A stretch of 8,357 nt of DNA from Desulfovibrionaceae bacterium UBA930 (GTDB lineage: Bacteria; Desulfobacterota; Desulfovibrionia; Desulfovibrionales; Desulfovibrionaceae), in the NCBI GenBank assembly GCA_002293605.1, contig DBDO01000215.1, positions 1 to 8,357 of the forward strand. The letters are read 5' to 3'. Below, piece after piece: positions 1 to 6,203 of this stretch. Each line of letters begins with the position of its first letter. Within the stretch, counting starts at the first letter, position 1. The notes beneath the pieces were generated by a model. The model saw only the letters and a program-made list of their open reading frames with translations, did no database searches and was not told the origin of the DNA. A program made the translations under genes and the position numbers.

Positions 1-195
1 CACGCGCGCCCTGCGCAGTTGCCCGGCGGTCGCGGCAGTCAGAGCCGCAACCGTTCCCTCTCCCCCGTCCGCGATGGGGGCCAGATCGCACGTAGCTTCG
101 TTAAAAACCGAGCATAATCCACGGGCCATGCGCTCCGCCGCTTCCAGGGCGGATAAACTGCCTTTAAAAGAATCAGGAGCGATGAGCACACGCAT
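1..195 (-). CDS. Glycerate kinase, N-terminal part (cut by window edge)
   Basis: Only the first 65 codons are in the window; the gene runs off the left edge. The start MRVLIAPDSFKGSLSALEA, followed by PIADGGEGTV at about residues 44-53, is the N-terminal signature of the glycerate kinase family (GlxK/GarK type, Pfam Gly_kinase). Characterised members phosphorylate D-glycerate with ATP, giving 2-phosphoglycerate, in the cytoplasm. The ATG at 195 is preceded by AGGAG (205-201) with a 5-base spacer, which supports this start. The gene lies 67 bases after the DUF4911 stop, in the same direction, with no clear terminator or promoter between, so it may be the last member of the mtaB transcript or have its own unseen promoter. 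The family is confident from two conserved blocks. The subtype (glxK or garK) and whether the gene is intact cannot be judged. Confidence 0.86.
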   Translation of the reverse strand, partial: MRVLIAPDSFKGSLSALEAAERMARGLCSVFNEATCDLAPIADGGEGTVAALTAATAGQLRRARV

Positions 196-236
196 GAAAT
201 CTCCTATGGGGAGCTGTAAGGAGTGGGTAAGGCCGT

Positions 237-256
237 TCATCCTGAGCGGAGCGAAG
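237..256. repeat. Possible short dispersed repeat (CCTGAGCGGAGCGAAG type)
   Basis: The plus strand reads TCATCCTGAGCGGAGCGAAG in the short gap between the DUF4911 stop and the glycerate kinase start. It closely resembles the CATCCTGAGCGNAGCGAAGG intergenic repeat I recall from many unrelated bacterial genomes. There is only one copy here, so repeat status cannot be shown from this window. Confidence 0.35.
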
Positions 257-262
257 ACAAAC

Positions 263-628
263 TTATCTGAGTACACCCCTTACTGGGAGAGTGCCAGAGG
301 GCAGCGCCCTCTCAAAGGCTTTGTCAGTAATCTTGAACGGCCCTTCAAAAGGCAGGGATTCCCGAATTTCTTCAAGCACTTCTAAAAGGCGGTGCTCCTG
401 ATGCGGAGAAAAGCGGACAAGCAGGGCGGCCCGCCAGCGATCAACCACGGTCATCAGGCCGAGATTGTCTTCCGCTTCAAGAAAATAGCGAAACAGGTGC
501 ACTTTTGAAGGGTCGATATACAGATATACCCGGCTCGAGCGGCGCGGGGCCTGGAACAAACTCCCCTTCTTTCGCCGTCTTTGTCGAACTTTGGGCAGTA
601 TCAGGGGTAAGGGAGGCATGCGGCGCAT
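263..628 (-). CDS. DUF4911-family protein of unknown function
   Basis: A 121-residue protein. The start is set at the ATG at 628: AGGAG (640-636) lies 7 bases upstream, and the ATG follows the mtaB stop after one base (TGACATG). An ATG at 679 would overlap mtaB by 50 bases and lacks such a site. Residues 1-22 are strongly basic (MRRM, then KVRQRRRKKG). The core, from VYLYIDPSKVHLFRYFLEAE through VDRWRAALLVRF to LLEVLEEI, resembles the small DUF4911 domain found in Desulfovibrio and relatives; no catalytic role is known to me. There is no signal peptide or membrane segment, so it is probably cytoplasmic. Its position suggests co-translation with MtaB. The last 15-17 residues (FERALPSGTLPVRGVLR) are encoded by a truncated copy of the intergenic hairpin repeat, so this tail is probably acquired. 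The gene is likely real; the family assignment is from memory of the domain pattern. Confidence 0.75.
   Translation of the reverse strand: MRRMPPLPLILPKVRQRRRKKGSLFQAPRRSSRVYLYIDPSKVHLFRYFLEAEDNLGLMTVVDRWRAALLVRFSPHQEHRLLEVLEEIRESLPFEGPFKITDKAFERALPSGTLPVRGVLR
272..316 (-). repeat. Truncated copy C of the multi-hairpin element, inside the DUF4911 3' end
   Basis: Plus-strand positions 272-291 match 15 of 20 bases of copy B at 6332-6351, including the shared GGGAGAG. The following hairpin has arms AGAGGGC (296-302) and GCCCTCT (306-312) around loop AGC. Its right arm plus flank (GCCCTCTCAA) is identical to copy B hairpin 6. The outer left arm has decayed (TGCC instead of CTTG), and only remnants of the neighbouring hairpin survive. 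It has the same orientation relative to transcription as the two full copies. Confidence 0.65.
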
Positions 629-629
629 G

Positions 630-1973
630 TCAGCGCTCCTTTGGACGCGCTTCACGCCCTGTCTGCTCGGTTTCGACAAGCAGCAGGCCTTTTGCTACCG
701 CAAGGGGCCGCACAGGCACAAGCAGGCGTGGTGCCACTTCGGCAGCAACGCTCATGCGGCAGTCCGCATAGTATTCGCAAAGCCCGCGCGCAGGCCCCTG
801 ACCTTTTCGCTCTTCAAACACCACATGCAAACGGGGAGCCTGAAGCAGACTGCGTAAAAAAGCGTCTTTTTTCTCGTTCACCATGCTGCGCAGGCGGGCC
901 GCCCGTTCCTTTTTCACCTGTGCCGCCACCTGATCGGGCATACTCGCGGCCCTGGTTCCCGGCCGCCTGGAATAGGGAAAAACATGGGCGTAGCTTAGGG
1001 GCAAGGCAGCGCACAATTCCAGCCCCTGTGCAAATTCATCCTCTGTTTCGCCGGGAAAACCGGTCAGGATATCCGCGCCAAGCCCAAAGATAGGCCAGAT
1101 TGTACGCAAGCCGGAAAAAAAATCGGGCAGGCCCGCAGGATCGTAATGTCCCCTGCCCATACGGCGCAGCACCGAAGGGCTGCCGCTCTGCAAAGAAAGA
1201 TGCAGATGCGGCGTGACCAACGCACTTGCGGCCAGTGCGTCCAGGGCTTTGGCATGCAACTGCCCCGGCTCCAGCGAACTCAGGCGCAGCCTGGCCCTGC
1301 CCCGCCACTCTGGTGCGAGCGCAGCATCAAGGCGGAGCAGAAAATCCCAAAAATCCCCCGGCGGCTCTGCATGCAGCGTGAACTGCCGCAGATTCACCCC
1401 GCTGATCACAATTTCCCGAAAACCGTTGTGCAGGAGCCTTTGCGCCTCCTGCAGGGCCTCGTTAAAAGGGCGGGAGCGCGCCTTGCCCCTTGCCTGGGGC
1501 ACAATGCAATATGCGCAGCCGTGCGAACAGCCGTCCTGTATTTTCAATAGGGCTCGTGAGCGGTCATAACCGGACAAGGCAAAGGGAGGATAGGCGACAG
1601 ACTCTCCCCCCTTTTCGGCAAGAGAGACAATGTCGGGCAGGGAAGAAACCGAAAGCAGCGCTCCCTTGCCGCTCTGCCCCATTACTGCCGCAACGCCGGG
1701 AAGATCGGATAGTTCCTTGTGCAGCACTTCGGCGGCGCAGCCGGTAAGGATGATACGCGCCTCCGGCGCAGCCCGGTGCAAGCGCCGCACCGCAGCCCGC
1801 AGATCAGCCACGGCTCTGGCCGTTACAGCGCAGGAATTGATAAAGAGCACTTCCGCCTGGGCAGGGTCTGCGGCTTCGCGCAGGCCCCGCCTCAGCCATG
1901 CCTCGCGCAGGGCGTGGGATTCATACTGATTGACTTTACAGCCAAGGGTCGTGATGTGAAAGCTGAAGCTCAC
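630..1973 (-). CDS. mtaB: tRNA (t6A37) methylthiotransferase MtaB
   Basis: A 447-residue radical-SAM methylthiotransferase, normal length for the family. It converts N6-threonylcarbamoyladenosine at tRNA position 37 to its 2-methylthio form. The N-terminal domain has TTLGCKVNQYES (C12), NSCAVT (C48) and TGCAAE (C79), the three ligands of the auxiliary 4Fe-4S cluster. GCKVNQYES is the MtaB signature; MiaB and RimO differ here. The radical-SAM motif CSHGCAYC (C149, C153, C156) binds the second cluster and S-adenosylmethionine. The stretch after it reads IVPQARG, where a Tyr, Phe or Leu is more usual than Gln. A TRAM-like RNA-binding region lies near the C-terminus (about residues 380-435). The start is GTG, inside a GTGA overlap with the lipoprotein stop. 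Upstream is A-rich with only a weak GGCGG, so initiation probably depends on translational coupling. The last bases carry the AGGAG that serves the DUF4911 gene. Confidence 0.92.
   Translation of the reverse strand: MSFSFHITTLGCKVNQYESHALREAWLRRGLREAADPAQAEVLFINSCAVTARAVADLRAAVRRLHRAAPEARIILTGCAAEVLHKELSDLPGVAAVMGQSGKGALLSVSSLPDIVSLAEKGGESVAYPPFALSGYDRSRALLKIQDGCSHGCAYCIVPQARGKARSRPFNEALQEAQRLLHNGFREIVISGVNLRQFTLHAEPPGDFWDFLLRLDAALAPEWRGRARLRLSSLEPGQLHAKALDALAASALVTPHLHLSLQSGSPSVLRRMGRGHYDPAGLPDFFSGLRTIWPIFGLGADILTGFPGETEDEFAQGLELCAALPLSYAHVFPYSRRPGTRAASMPDQVAAQVKKERAARLRSMVNEKKDAFLRSLLQAPRLHVVFEERKGQGPARGLCEYYADCRMSVAAEVAPRLLVPVRPLAVAKGLLLVETEQTGREARPKER
636..640 (-). promoter_or_regulatory. 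Ribosome binding site of the DUF4911 gene, inside the mtaB 3' end
   Basis: The minus strand reads AGGAG, then 7 bases, then ATG at 628. The spacer contains the mtaB stop TGA (632-630), so ribosomes finishing mtaB sit directly on this site. It decides the start at 628 over the longer frame opening at 679. Confidence 0.75.
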
Positions 1974-2812
1974 TTTTTTCCGCCGCTTTTTTTCCCGCCC
2001 ATTTTTTTCTTCAGCGCGCCGAGGCGGACTTCAACCACGTTGGTATTGGGGTAGCTTTCCCGAATGCTTTCGAAAAGCTCTTCGGCTTCCTTGAATTTTT
2101 CCTGCTGCTCCAGCACATCGGCCAGGGTGAAGGCGGCCAGCACCTTGCGTTCCACAGCAATGCCGCCAAGCCCCAGCAAATCACGCAAGGCTTGTTCCGA
2201 GGCGTCCAGCTTGTGCGTCAGCATCTGCGTTTCTGCCAGGGCATAAAGGCAATCCGCCTTGGTATCCTGGCGCACATCCAGTTGCAGGCAAAGCCCGAGG
2301 ATGTCGGTGGCGGGGGTAAATTCCAGACGGCGCAAATAGGCGCGGGAGAGTTCACGGTAGGCCAGCGCGCGCTCTTCCGGAGAAAGCTCCGCATCCGCAG
2401 CCAGCGCTTCCCACAAGGCCGCAGCCCGTGAATAGACCTGCATATCCTTGTACAGGCCTGCCAGGGCCATCTGGATATGCCGCCGCTTGGGACCCTCCCC
2501 GGCAAACTCCCTCAGCATGATTTCAAGATATTCCCCGGCTGTGGCCTTGTCTTGACGAATATCCAGAGAAATGGACAAGAGTTGCAGCCAGACCTCCCAT
2601 CGGTCCGCGCCGTCCGGGTTCTTACGTAAATAACGCTCGAAATACATTTCGGCATCGCCGATATCGCGCTCGCTCAAGGCCTCCTCGGCCCGGCTCAGGT
2701 CGTCTTTTTCTTTGACAAAAAATTCCTCTGGCCGACAGCCTGACAAAGCCAGGACCGTCAGCAACAGCACGAGGACCGCGCTTCGGAAAAAAGAAACTGG
2801 GATACTCTGCAA
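1970..2812 (-). CDS. TPR-repeat lipoprotein of unknown function
   Basis: A 280-residue predicted lipoprotein when started at TTG 2812, which has AGAGAGG (2826-2820) 7 bases upstream. The N-terminus MQSIPVSFFRSAVLVLLLTV runs into the lipobox LSGC, giving lipidation at C26. The rest is helical and TPR-like: pairs such as AEEALSERDIGDAEMYFERYL, AALWEALAADAEL and EEAELFESIRESYPNTNVVE fit tetratricopeptide repeats, which usually mediate protein-protein contacts. The C-terminal tail is Lys/Gly rich (KKKMGGKKSGGKK). The signal n-region has only one basic residue (R10). A GTG at 2845 would add a Lys-Arg pair but would lie inside hairpin 1 of copy A without a good ribosome site. The open frame extends to 3067 only by reading through the hairpin element. 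The stop overlaps the mtaB start, and the gene follows gyrA. An envelope assembly or scaffold role is a guess. Confidence 0.85.
   Translation of the reverse strand: MQSIPVSFFRSAVLVLLLTVLALSGCRPEEFFVKEKDDLSRAEEALSERDIGDAEMYFERYLRKNPDGADRWEVWLQLLSISLDIRQDKATAGEYLEIMLREFAGEGPKRRHIQMALAGLYKDMQVYSRAAALWEALAADAELSPEERALAYRELSRAYLRRLEFTPATDILGLCLQLDVRQDTKADCLYALAETQMLTHKLDASEQALRDLLGLGGIAVERKVLAAFTLADVLEQQEKFKEAEELFESIRESYPNTNVVEVRLGALKKKMGGKKSGGKK
1973..1979 (-). other. A AAA AAG slippery heptamer at the lipoprotein/mtaB junction
   Basis: In the lipoprotein frame the last codons read GGA AAA AAG TGA, which places a canonical -1 frameshift heptamer immediately before the stop. A -1 slip would make the next codon the GTG start of mtaB, in frame. 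Two A7 runs (2008-2002 and 1993-1987) lie just upstream. The motif is certain; its use is not shown, and it may simply reflect a Lys-rich tail. Confidence 0.4.
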
Positions 2813-2819
2813 AAGAAAG

Positions 2820-2826
2820 CCTCTCT
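2820..2826 (-). promoter_or_regulatory. Ribosome binding site deciding the TTG start of the TPR lipoprotein
   Basis: The minus strand reads AGAGAGG, 7 bases before TTG 2812. It begins two bases after the last hairpin of copy A (2829-2845). It is the best site near the signal peptide and supports TTG over the GTG at 2845. Confidence 0.6.
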
Positions 2827-2828
2827 TT

Positions 2829-3002
2829 GTGGGGCTCTGCCCCACCCCCGCCAGAGGGCGGAGCCCTCTGGACTCCCGCACGGGGCCTGAGACCCCGTGC
2901 CCCCCTTCGCTGAAAAGCGGCTCTGCCGCTTTTCGGAAAATTGCGGGGGCAGGGGACCACGTCCCCTGCCCGAGGGGTTCGGGGAGGCAGAGCCTCCCCG
3001 AA
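2829..3002 (-). repeat. Six-hairpin intergenic element, copy A (after gyrA)
   Basis: Six consecutive stem-loops fill the gyrA-lipoprotein gap. The plus-strand spans are: 1, 2829-2845 (GTGGGGC arm, 7 pairs); 2, 2851-2871 (CCAGAGGGC, 9); 3, 2878-2900 (GCACGGGG core, 8 pairs plus an inner pair); 4, 2912-2934 (GAAAAGCGGC, 10); 5, 2947-2971 (GGGCAGGGGAC, 11); 6, 2978-3002 (TTCGGGGAGGC, 11). Loops are three bases. Hairpin centres are 24, 28, 34, 36 and 31 bases apart, almost the same as in copy B (25, 28, 34, 34, 31). Spacers such as CCCCCG before hairpin 2 and ACTCCCGCA into hairpin 3 are shared. The element begins 6 bases after the gyrA stop and ends 2 bases before the lipoprotein ribosome site. 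No transposase or direct-repeat boundaries are visible. Confidence 0.88.
2912..2934. terminator. Candidate bidirectional terminator, hairpin 4 of copy A
   Basis: A perfect 10-pair stem, arms GAAAAGCGGC and GCCGCTTTTC around a three-base loop. Four A on one side and four T on the other give the A-stem-U layout of a Rho-independent terminator in both directions. The T run is short and ends in C, so it may be leaky. The downstream lipoprotein gene has no other obvious promoter, which argues for partial read-through. Confidence 0.4.
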
Positions 3003-3008
3003 AAATCA

Positions 3009-5486
3009 TTAAGACGGTACAGCCTGTGCCTGCTCGGCCTCTTCCCCGCCCTCATCAATACGGGCAAAACCCACTACGGAAGCGCCTTCATCCAGGCTGA
3101 CGAGGCGCACGCCCTGCGTGGCCCGCCCAATGCTTCTGATTTCTTCCACGCCGATGCGGATGATTTTATTGGTCGAGGTGAGCAGCAGAAGGGCGTTATT
3201 ATCCGAAACCGGCATGGCCCCGATGACCGGCCCGGTTTTTGAGGTGGCCTTGAAGTTGATAATACCCTTGCCGCCCCTGGACTGCACCCGGTAGAGGTCC
3301 AACTTGGTCCGTTTGCCGTAGCCGTTACGGGAAATGCTCATAATCGAGTTTTCCTCGTCCCCCTCTTTGACGATCACGCAGGCCACCACGCTGTCCACAC
3401 CGCGCAGGGCGATGCCCTTGACCCCGGAAGCGCCCCGGCCCATAGGCCGTGCATCGGCGCAGTCAAAACGGATGGCCAGGCCCGCCTCGGTGGTCAGCAC
3501 TACCTGGCAGTGCTCCTGCACCTCGCGCACGGTGATAAGCTCATCCCCATCGCGCAGTCCCACGGCCAAAAGCCCGCTCTTGCGGCAGCGGGCGTACATG
3601 CTGGCGTCCGAGCGTTTGACCATGCCCTTTTTGGTCACAAAGAGGAAATACTGATTGGGGTTGAACTCGCGCACAGTCAGGGCAGTAGTTACCCATTCGT
3701 CCTTTTCGAGGGGCAGAAGGTTGGCGATATGCGCGCCTTTGGCCGTGCGGCTGCCTTCAGGTACCTGATGCACTTTAAGCTGGTGCATGCGGCCTCTGTT
3801 GGTGAAAAGCAGCAGAAACTGATGATTCGAGGTGGTCAGAAAATCCTGCACCACATCGTCTTCGCTCATGTGCAGCCCGGCAATGCCTTTACCGCCCCTG
3901 CGCTGCTGCTGGTAGTTATCCAGGGTGGTACGCTTGATATAACCCCGGCGGGACAGGGTAATGACCACATCCTCGTCCGGAATGAGATCCTCAATATCGA
4001 TGCCCGCCAAATCATCCTGCTCAATCACGGTTTTCCGGGGCGTGGCAAAAGTCTCTTTGAGCGCGGTGACTTCATCACGAATCACGCCGCGCAGCACCTC
4101 ATCATCTTCCAGAATGGATTTGAAATAGGCGATTTTTTTGAGCAGTTCCCTGTATTCTTCCAGCAGCTTCTCATGCTCCAGCCCTGTCAGGCGTTGCAGA
4201 CGCATGTCCAAAATGGCCTGGGCCTGGACCTCGGAAAGGCCAAAACGGGAGATGAGGCCTTCTTTGGCCTCCTGCGGGGTTTTGGAGGCCCTAATCAGGG
4301 CCACGACCTCATCAATATTATCCAGGGCGATGCGCAGCCCCTCAAGGATATGTGCCCGTGCCTCGGAGCGCTTCAAATCGAAACGGGTGCGGCGGATGAC
4401 CACCTCACGCCGGTGCTCCAGAAAATAGCTCAGGGCGGATTTAAGGTTCAAAAGCTGCGGGCGGTTGCCGACAACGGCCAGCATGTTGTAGGCGAAAGAG
4501 CTTTCCAGCGGCGTATACTTGTACAGGGCATTGATGATGATATCGGCAATGGCCCCGCGCTTGAGATCCAACACAATGCGTATACCTTTGCGGTCTGATT
4601 CGTCCCGCAGATCGGATACGCCTTCGATGCGGCGGTCATTGACCAGAGCCGCTATTTTCTCCACCAGGGAAGATTTGTTCAGGGCATAGGGGATTTCCCG
4701 AATAACAATGGCCTCGGCCCCCTTCTTGCGGGTTTCCACCTCAACCACGCCGCGCACCTTGACCGAACCGCGCCCGTTCACAAAGGCGTCTTCAAGGCCC
4801 TTTCCGGCATAAACAACGCCGCCTGTAGGAAAATCTGGCCCTTTCACATGCTCCATCAGGTCATAGACCGTGCATTCAGGGTCTTCGACAAGATTCAGCA
4901 TGGCATCGCACAATTCCCCAAGATTGTGGGGTGGCACGTTGGTGGCCATGCCCACGGCAATACCCGAAGTGCCGTTGAGCAGATAGTTCGGCACCTTGGT
5001 CGGCAAAACCGTGGGTTCATCCAGGGTATTATCGTAGTTGGGACGAAATTCAACGGTTTCTTTATCAATATCGGCCAAAAACTCCCCGGCCAGACGGGAC
5101 ATGCGCACTTCGGTGTAACGCATGGCCGCCGGGGCATCACCGTCAATGGAGCCAAAGTTGCCCTGCCCGTCCACCAGGGGGTCGCGCATGGAAAAATCCT
5201 GCGCCATGCGCACCAGGGCATCATACACGGCGGAATCGCCATGGGGGTGGTATTTACCGATAACGTCACCGACCACGCGAGCGGATTTTTTCGGGGGCCG
5301 GGTGTAGCTGTTGCCAAGTTCGTGCTGGGCGAACATGATCCGCCGGTGTACCGGCTTGAGCCCATCGCGCACATCCGGTATGGCTCGCCCGATGATGACG
5401 GACAGGGAATACTCCAGATAGGACTTACGCAGTTCCTTTTCAATGCTGATGCCCGGACGGGCATCCGGGCTGTCTGTCTGCGACAT
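3009..5486 (-). CDS. gyrA: DNA gyrase subunit A
   Basis: A complete 825-residue subunit of the type IIA topoisomerase that introduces negative supercoils, working as GyrA2GyrB2. GyrA breaks and rejoins DNA through Tyr124 in AAMRYTE. The N-terminal winged-helix region reads HPHGDSAVYD (residues 80-89). Ser85 and Asp89 match E. coli Ser83 and Asp87, so the classical quinolone-resistance changes are absent. The tower and coiled-coil region runs to about residue 500. The GyrA box QRRGGKG is at residues 528-534, which identifies GyrA rather than ParC. Degenerate blade repeats follow (GSRTAKGAHI, MGRGASGVKG, QSRGGKGIIN, IGRATQGVRL), forming the DNA-wrapping beta-pinwheel. The protein is shorter than the E. 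coli one (875), with a brief acidic tail. The ATG start has TAAGGA (5502-5497) 10 bases upstream. One gene separates it from gyrB. Confidence 0.98.
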   Translation of the reverse strand: MSQTDSPDARPGISIEKELRKSYLEYSLSVIIGRAIPDVRDGLKPVHRRIMFAQHELGNSYTRPPKKSARVVGDVIGKYHPHGDSAVYDALVRMAQDFSMRDPLVDGQGNFGSIDGDAPAAMRYTEVRMSRLAGEFLADIDKETVEFRPNYDNTLDEPTVLPTKVPNYLLNGTSGIAVGMATNVPPHNLGELCDAMLNLVEDPECTVYDLMEHVKGPDFPTGGVVYAGKGLEDAFVNGRGSVKVRGVVEVETRKKGAEAIVIREIPYALNKSSLVEKIAALVNDRRIEGVSDLRDESDRKGIRIVLDLKRGAIADIIINALYKYTPLESSFAYNMLAVVGNRPQLLNLKSALSYFLEHRREVVIRRTRFDLKRSEARAHILEGLRIALDNIDEVVALIRASKTPQEAKEGLISRFGLSEVQAQAILDMRLQRLTGLEHEKLLEEYRELLKKIAYFKSILEDDEVLRGVIRDEVTALKETFATPRKTVIEQDDLAGIDIEDLIPDEDVVITLSRRGYIKRTTLDNYQQQRRGGKGIAGLHMSEDDVVQDFLTTSNHQFLLLFTNRGRMHQLKVHQVPEGSRTAKGAHIANLLPLEKDEWVTTALTVREFNPNQYFLFVTKKGMVKRSDASMYARCRKSGLLAVGLRDGDELITVREVQEHCQVVLTTEAGLAIRFDCADARPMGRGASGVKGIALRGVDSVVACVIVKEGDEENSIMSISRNGYGKRTKLDLYRVQSRGGKGIINFKATSKTGPVIGAMPVSDNNALLLLTSTNKIIRIGVEEIRSIGRATQGVRLVSLDEGASVVGFARIDEGGEEAEQAQAVPS

Positions 5487-5563
5487 GGTATAATGATCCT
5501 TAGGGTCAGATATAATATGTTCTTTGTTGTGTATAAGTTTTACAGACTAAAGTCTTATCAAAA
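5487..5563 (-). promoter_or_regulatory. AT-rich leader of gyrA with possible promoter and small palindrome
   Basis: This 77-base gap is much more AT-rich than its surroundings. On the minus strand it contains a -10-like TATTAT (5517-5512), but no good -35 at normal spacing. A TTGATA (about 5561-5556) is too far away for that -10. A perfect inverted repeat AGACT-TT-AGTCT lies at 5555-5544, and ATAAG/CTTAT arms surround it; these could be an operator or chance. There is no U-tract, so it is not a terminator. A gyrA promoter here is plausible but not demonstrated. Confidence 0.35.
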
Positions 5564-6181
5564 CTACCGCCACTGCACGGACAGCGGTATGGCTTCAAGC
5601 TCCGCGCTGACGGAAGGTGAGGCCTTTGCATCCTGCACCGCTCCGATGCTCAACATGCCGTCACCGTGCAGGAACACGGTTTCCGAACGCAGAAATTCCT
5701 TTGTCCCGTCGCGCACAATACCATCCAGAACCATGACCACATCCGTTCCTGCCTCAATGGTTTCAGCGCGCATGCTGTCAACATGGATGCGGCGTGCATT
5801 ATAGCCCGCCTGGATAAGGGCCGCAATGGCATCCGCGAATCTGTCCGCAGCGGCCTCACGCTCCCTGCCTCTGGCCTTTTTTAAAATATCCAGGGCCTTG
5901 GCCATGCCCTTTTGCCTGAAAGAGACACAATAGGCCCCCTGCACGGAAGGTCCATCCATCAGCCAGCCTACGCGCCTCAGTTCCCCGGCTTTTGCATCCA
6001 CACAGTTCAGCACATGCCGCACGGCAGATGGCACGCTATGAAAATCACTGTCCAAGCTCTCCCAGCTAGCGGGGCTTTGCAGCGAAAGACCTGGTTCCAA
6101 TTGCAAGGAAGCGCCAAAAGCCGCTCCGCAAAGCAGAAAAAAGCCCGCCAGCATCGCGGAAAACAGTGTTTTCATTAGCAT
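5564..6181 (-). CDS. Putative exported protein of unknown function
   Basis: A 205-residue protein between gyrB and gyrA that I do not recognise. The N-terminus MLMKTLFSAMLAGFFLLCGAA is a typical Sec signal peptide, with likely cleavage around residues 21-24. Cys18 lacks a lipobox (preceded by Leu-Leu), so it is probably not a lipoprotein. The mature part is soluble and mixed alpha/beta, with two cysteines (C60, C85) that could form a periplasmic disulfide. A basic helix (KALDILKKARGREREAAAD) leads into a segment ending VVMVLDGIVRDGTKEFLRSE. No catalytic motif is visible. The ATG at 6181 has a weak AAGG 9 bases upstream; the ATG at 6175 is a possible alternative. The gene is in the gyrase direction, with the hairpin element before it and an AT-rich gap after it. 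A functional link to gyrase is not implied by the sequence. Confidence 0.8.
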   Translation of the reverse strand: MLMKTLFSAMLAGFFLLCGAAFGASLQLEPGLSLQSPASWESLDSDFHSVPSAVRHVLNCVDAKAGELRRVGWLMDGPSVQGAYCVSFRQKGMAKALDILKKARGREREAAADRFADAIAALIQAGYNARRIHVDSMRAETIEAGTDVVMVLDGIVRDGTKEFLRSETVFLHGDGMLSIGAVQDAKASPSVSAELEAIPLSVQWR

Positions 6182-6203
6182 GCTGTTTTACCTTATACCT
6201 TCT

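Noticed and set aside
629..679. DUF4911 start at the ATG at 679
   Set aside because: It overlaps mtaB by 50 bases without a clear ribosome site, whereas the ATG at 628 has AGGAG at 7-base spacing directly after the mtaB stop.
2829..3002. CRISPR array or tandem repeat
   Set aside because: The units are different hairpins with different stem sequences. There are no identical direct repeats with regular unique spacers, and no cas genes.
2829..3002. Insertion sequence or MITE
   Set aside because: I see no terminal inverted repeats joining the two ends, no target-site duplication and no transposase. A mobile origin remains possible but unsupported.
2813..3067. N-terminal extension of the TPR lipoprotein to an ATG at 3067
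   Set aside because: It would overlap the end of gyrA and translate the whole hairpin element. The signal peptide and lipobox begin just after the TTG at 2812, which has a good ribosome site.
5220..5250. Quinolone-resistance changes in gyrA
   Set aside because: The region reads HPHGDSAVYD with the wild-type Ser and Asp.
3510..5804. Long plus-strand open frames (3510-4598 and 4848-5804)
   Set aside because: They lie antisense over gyrA, which has full-length unmistakable homology. Their translations show no family motifs and are explained by GC-rich codon use on the opposite strand.
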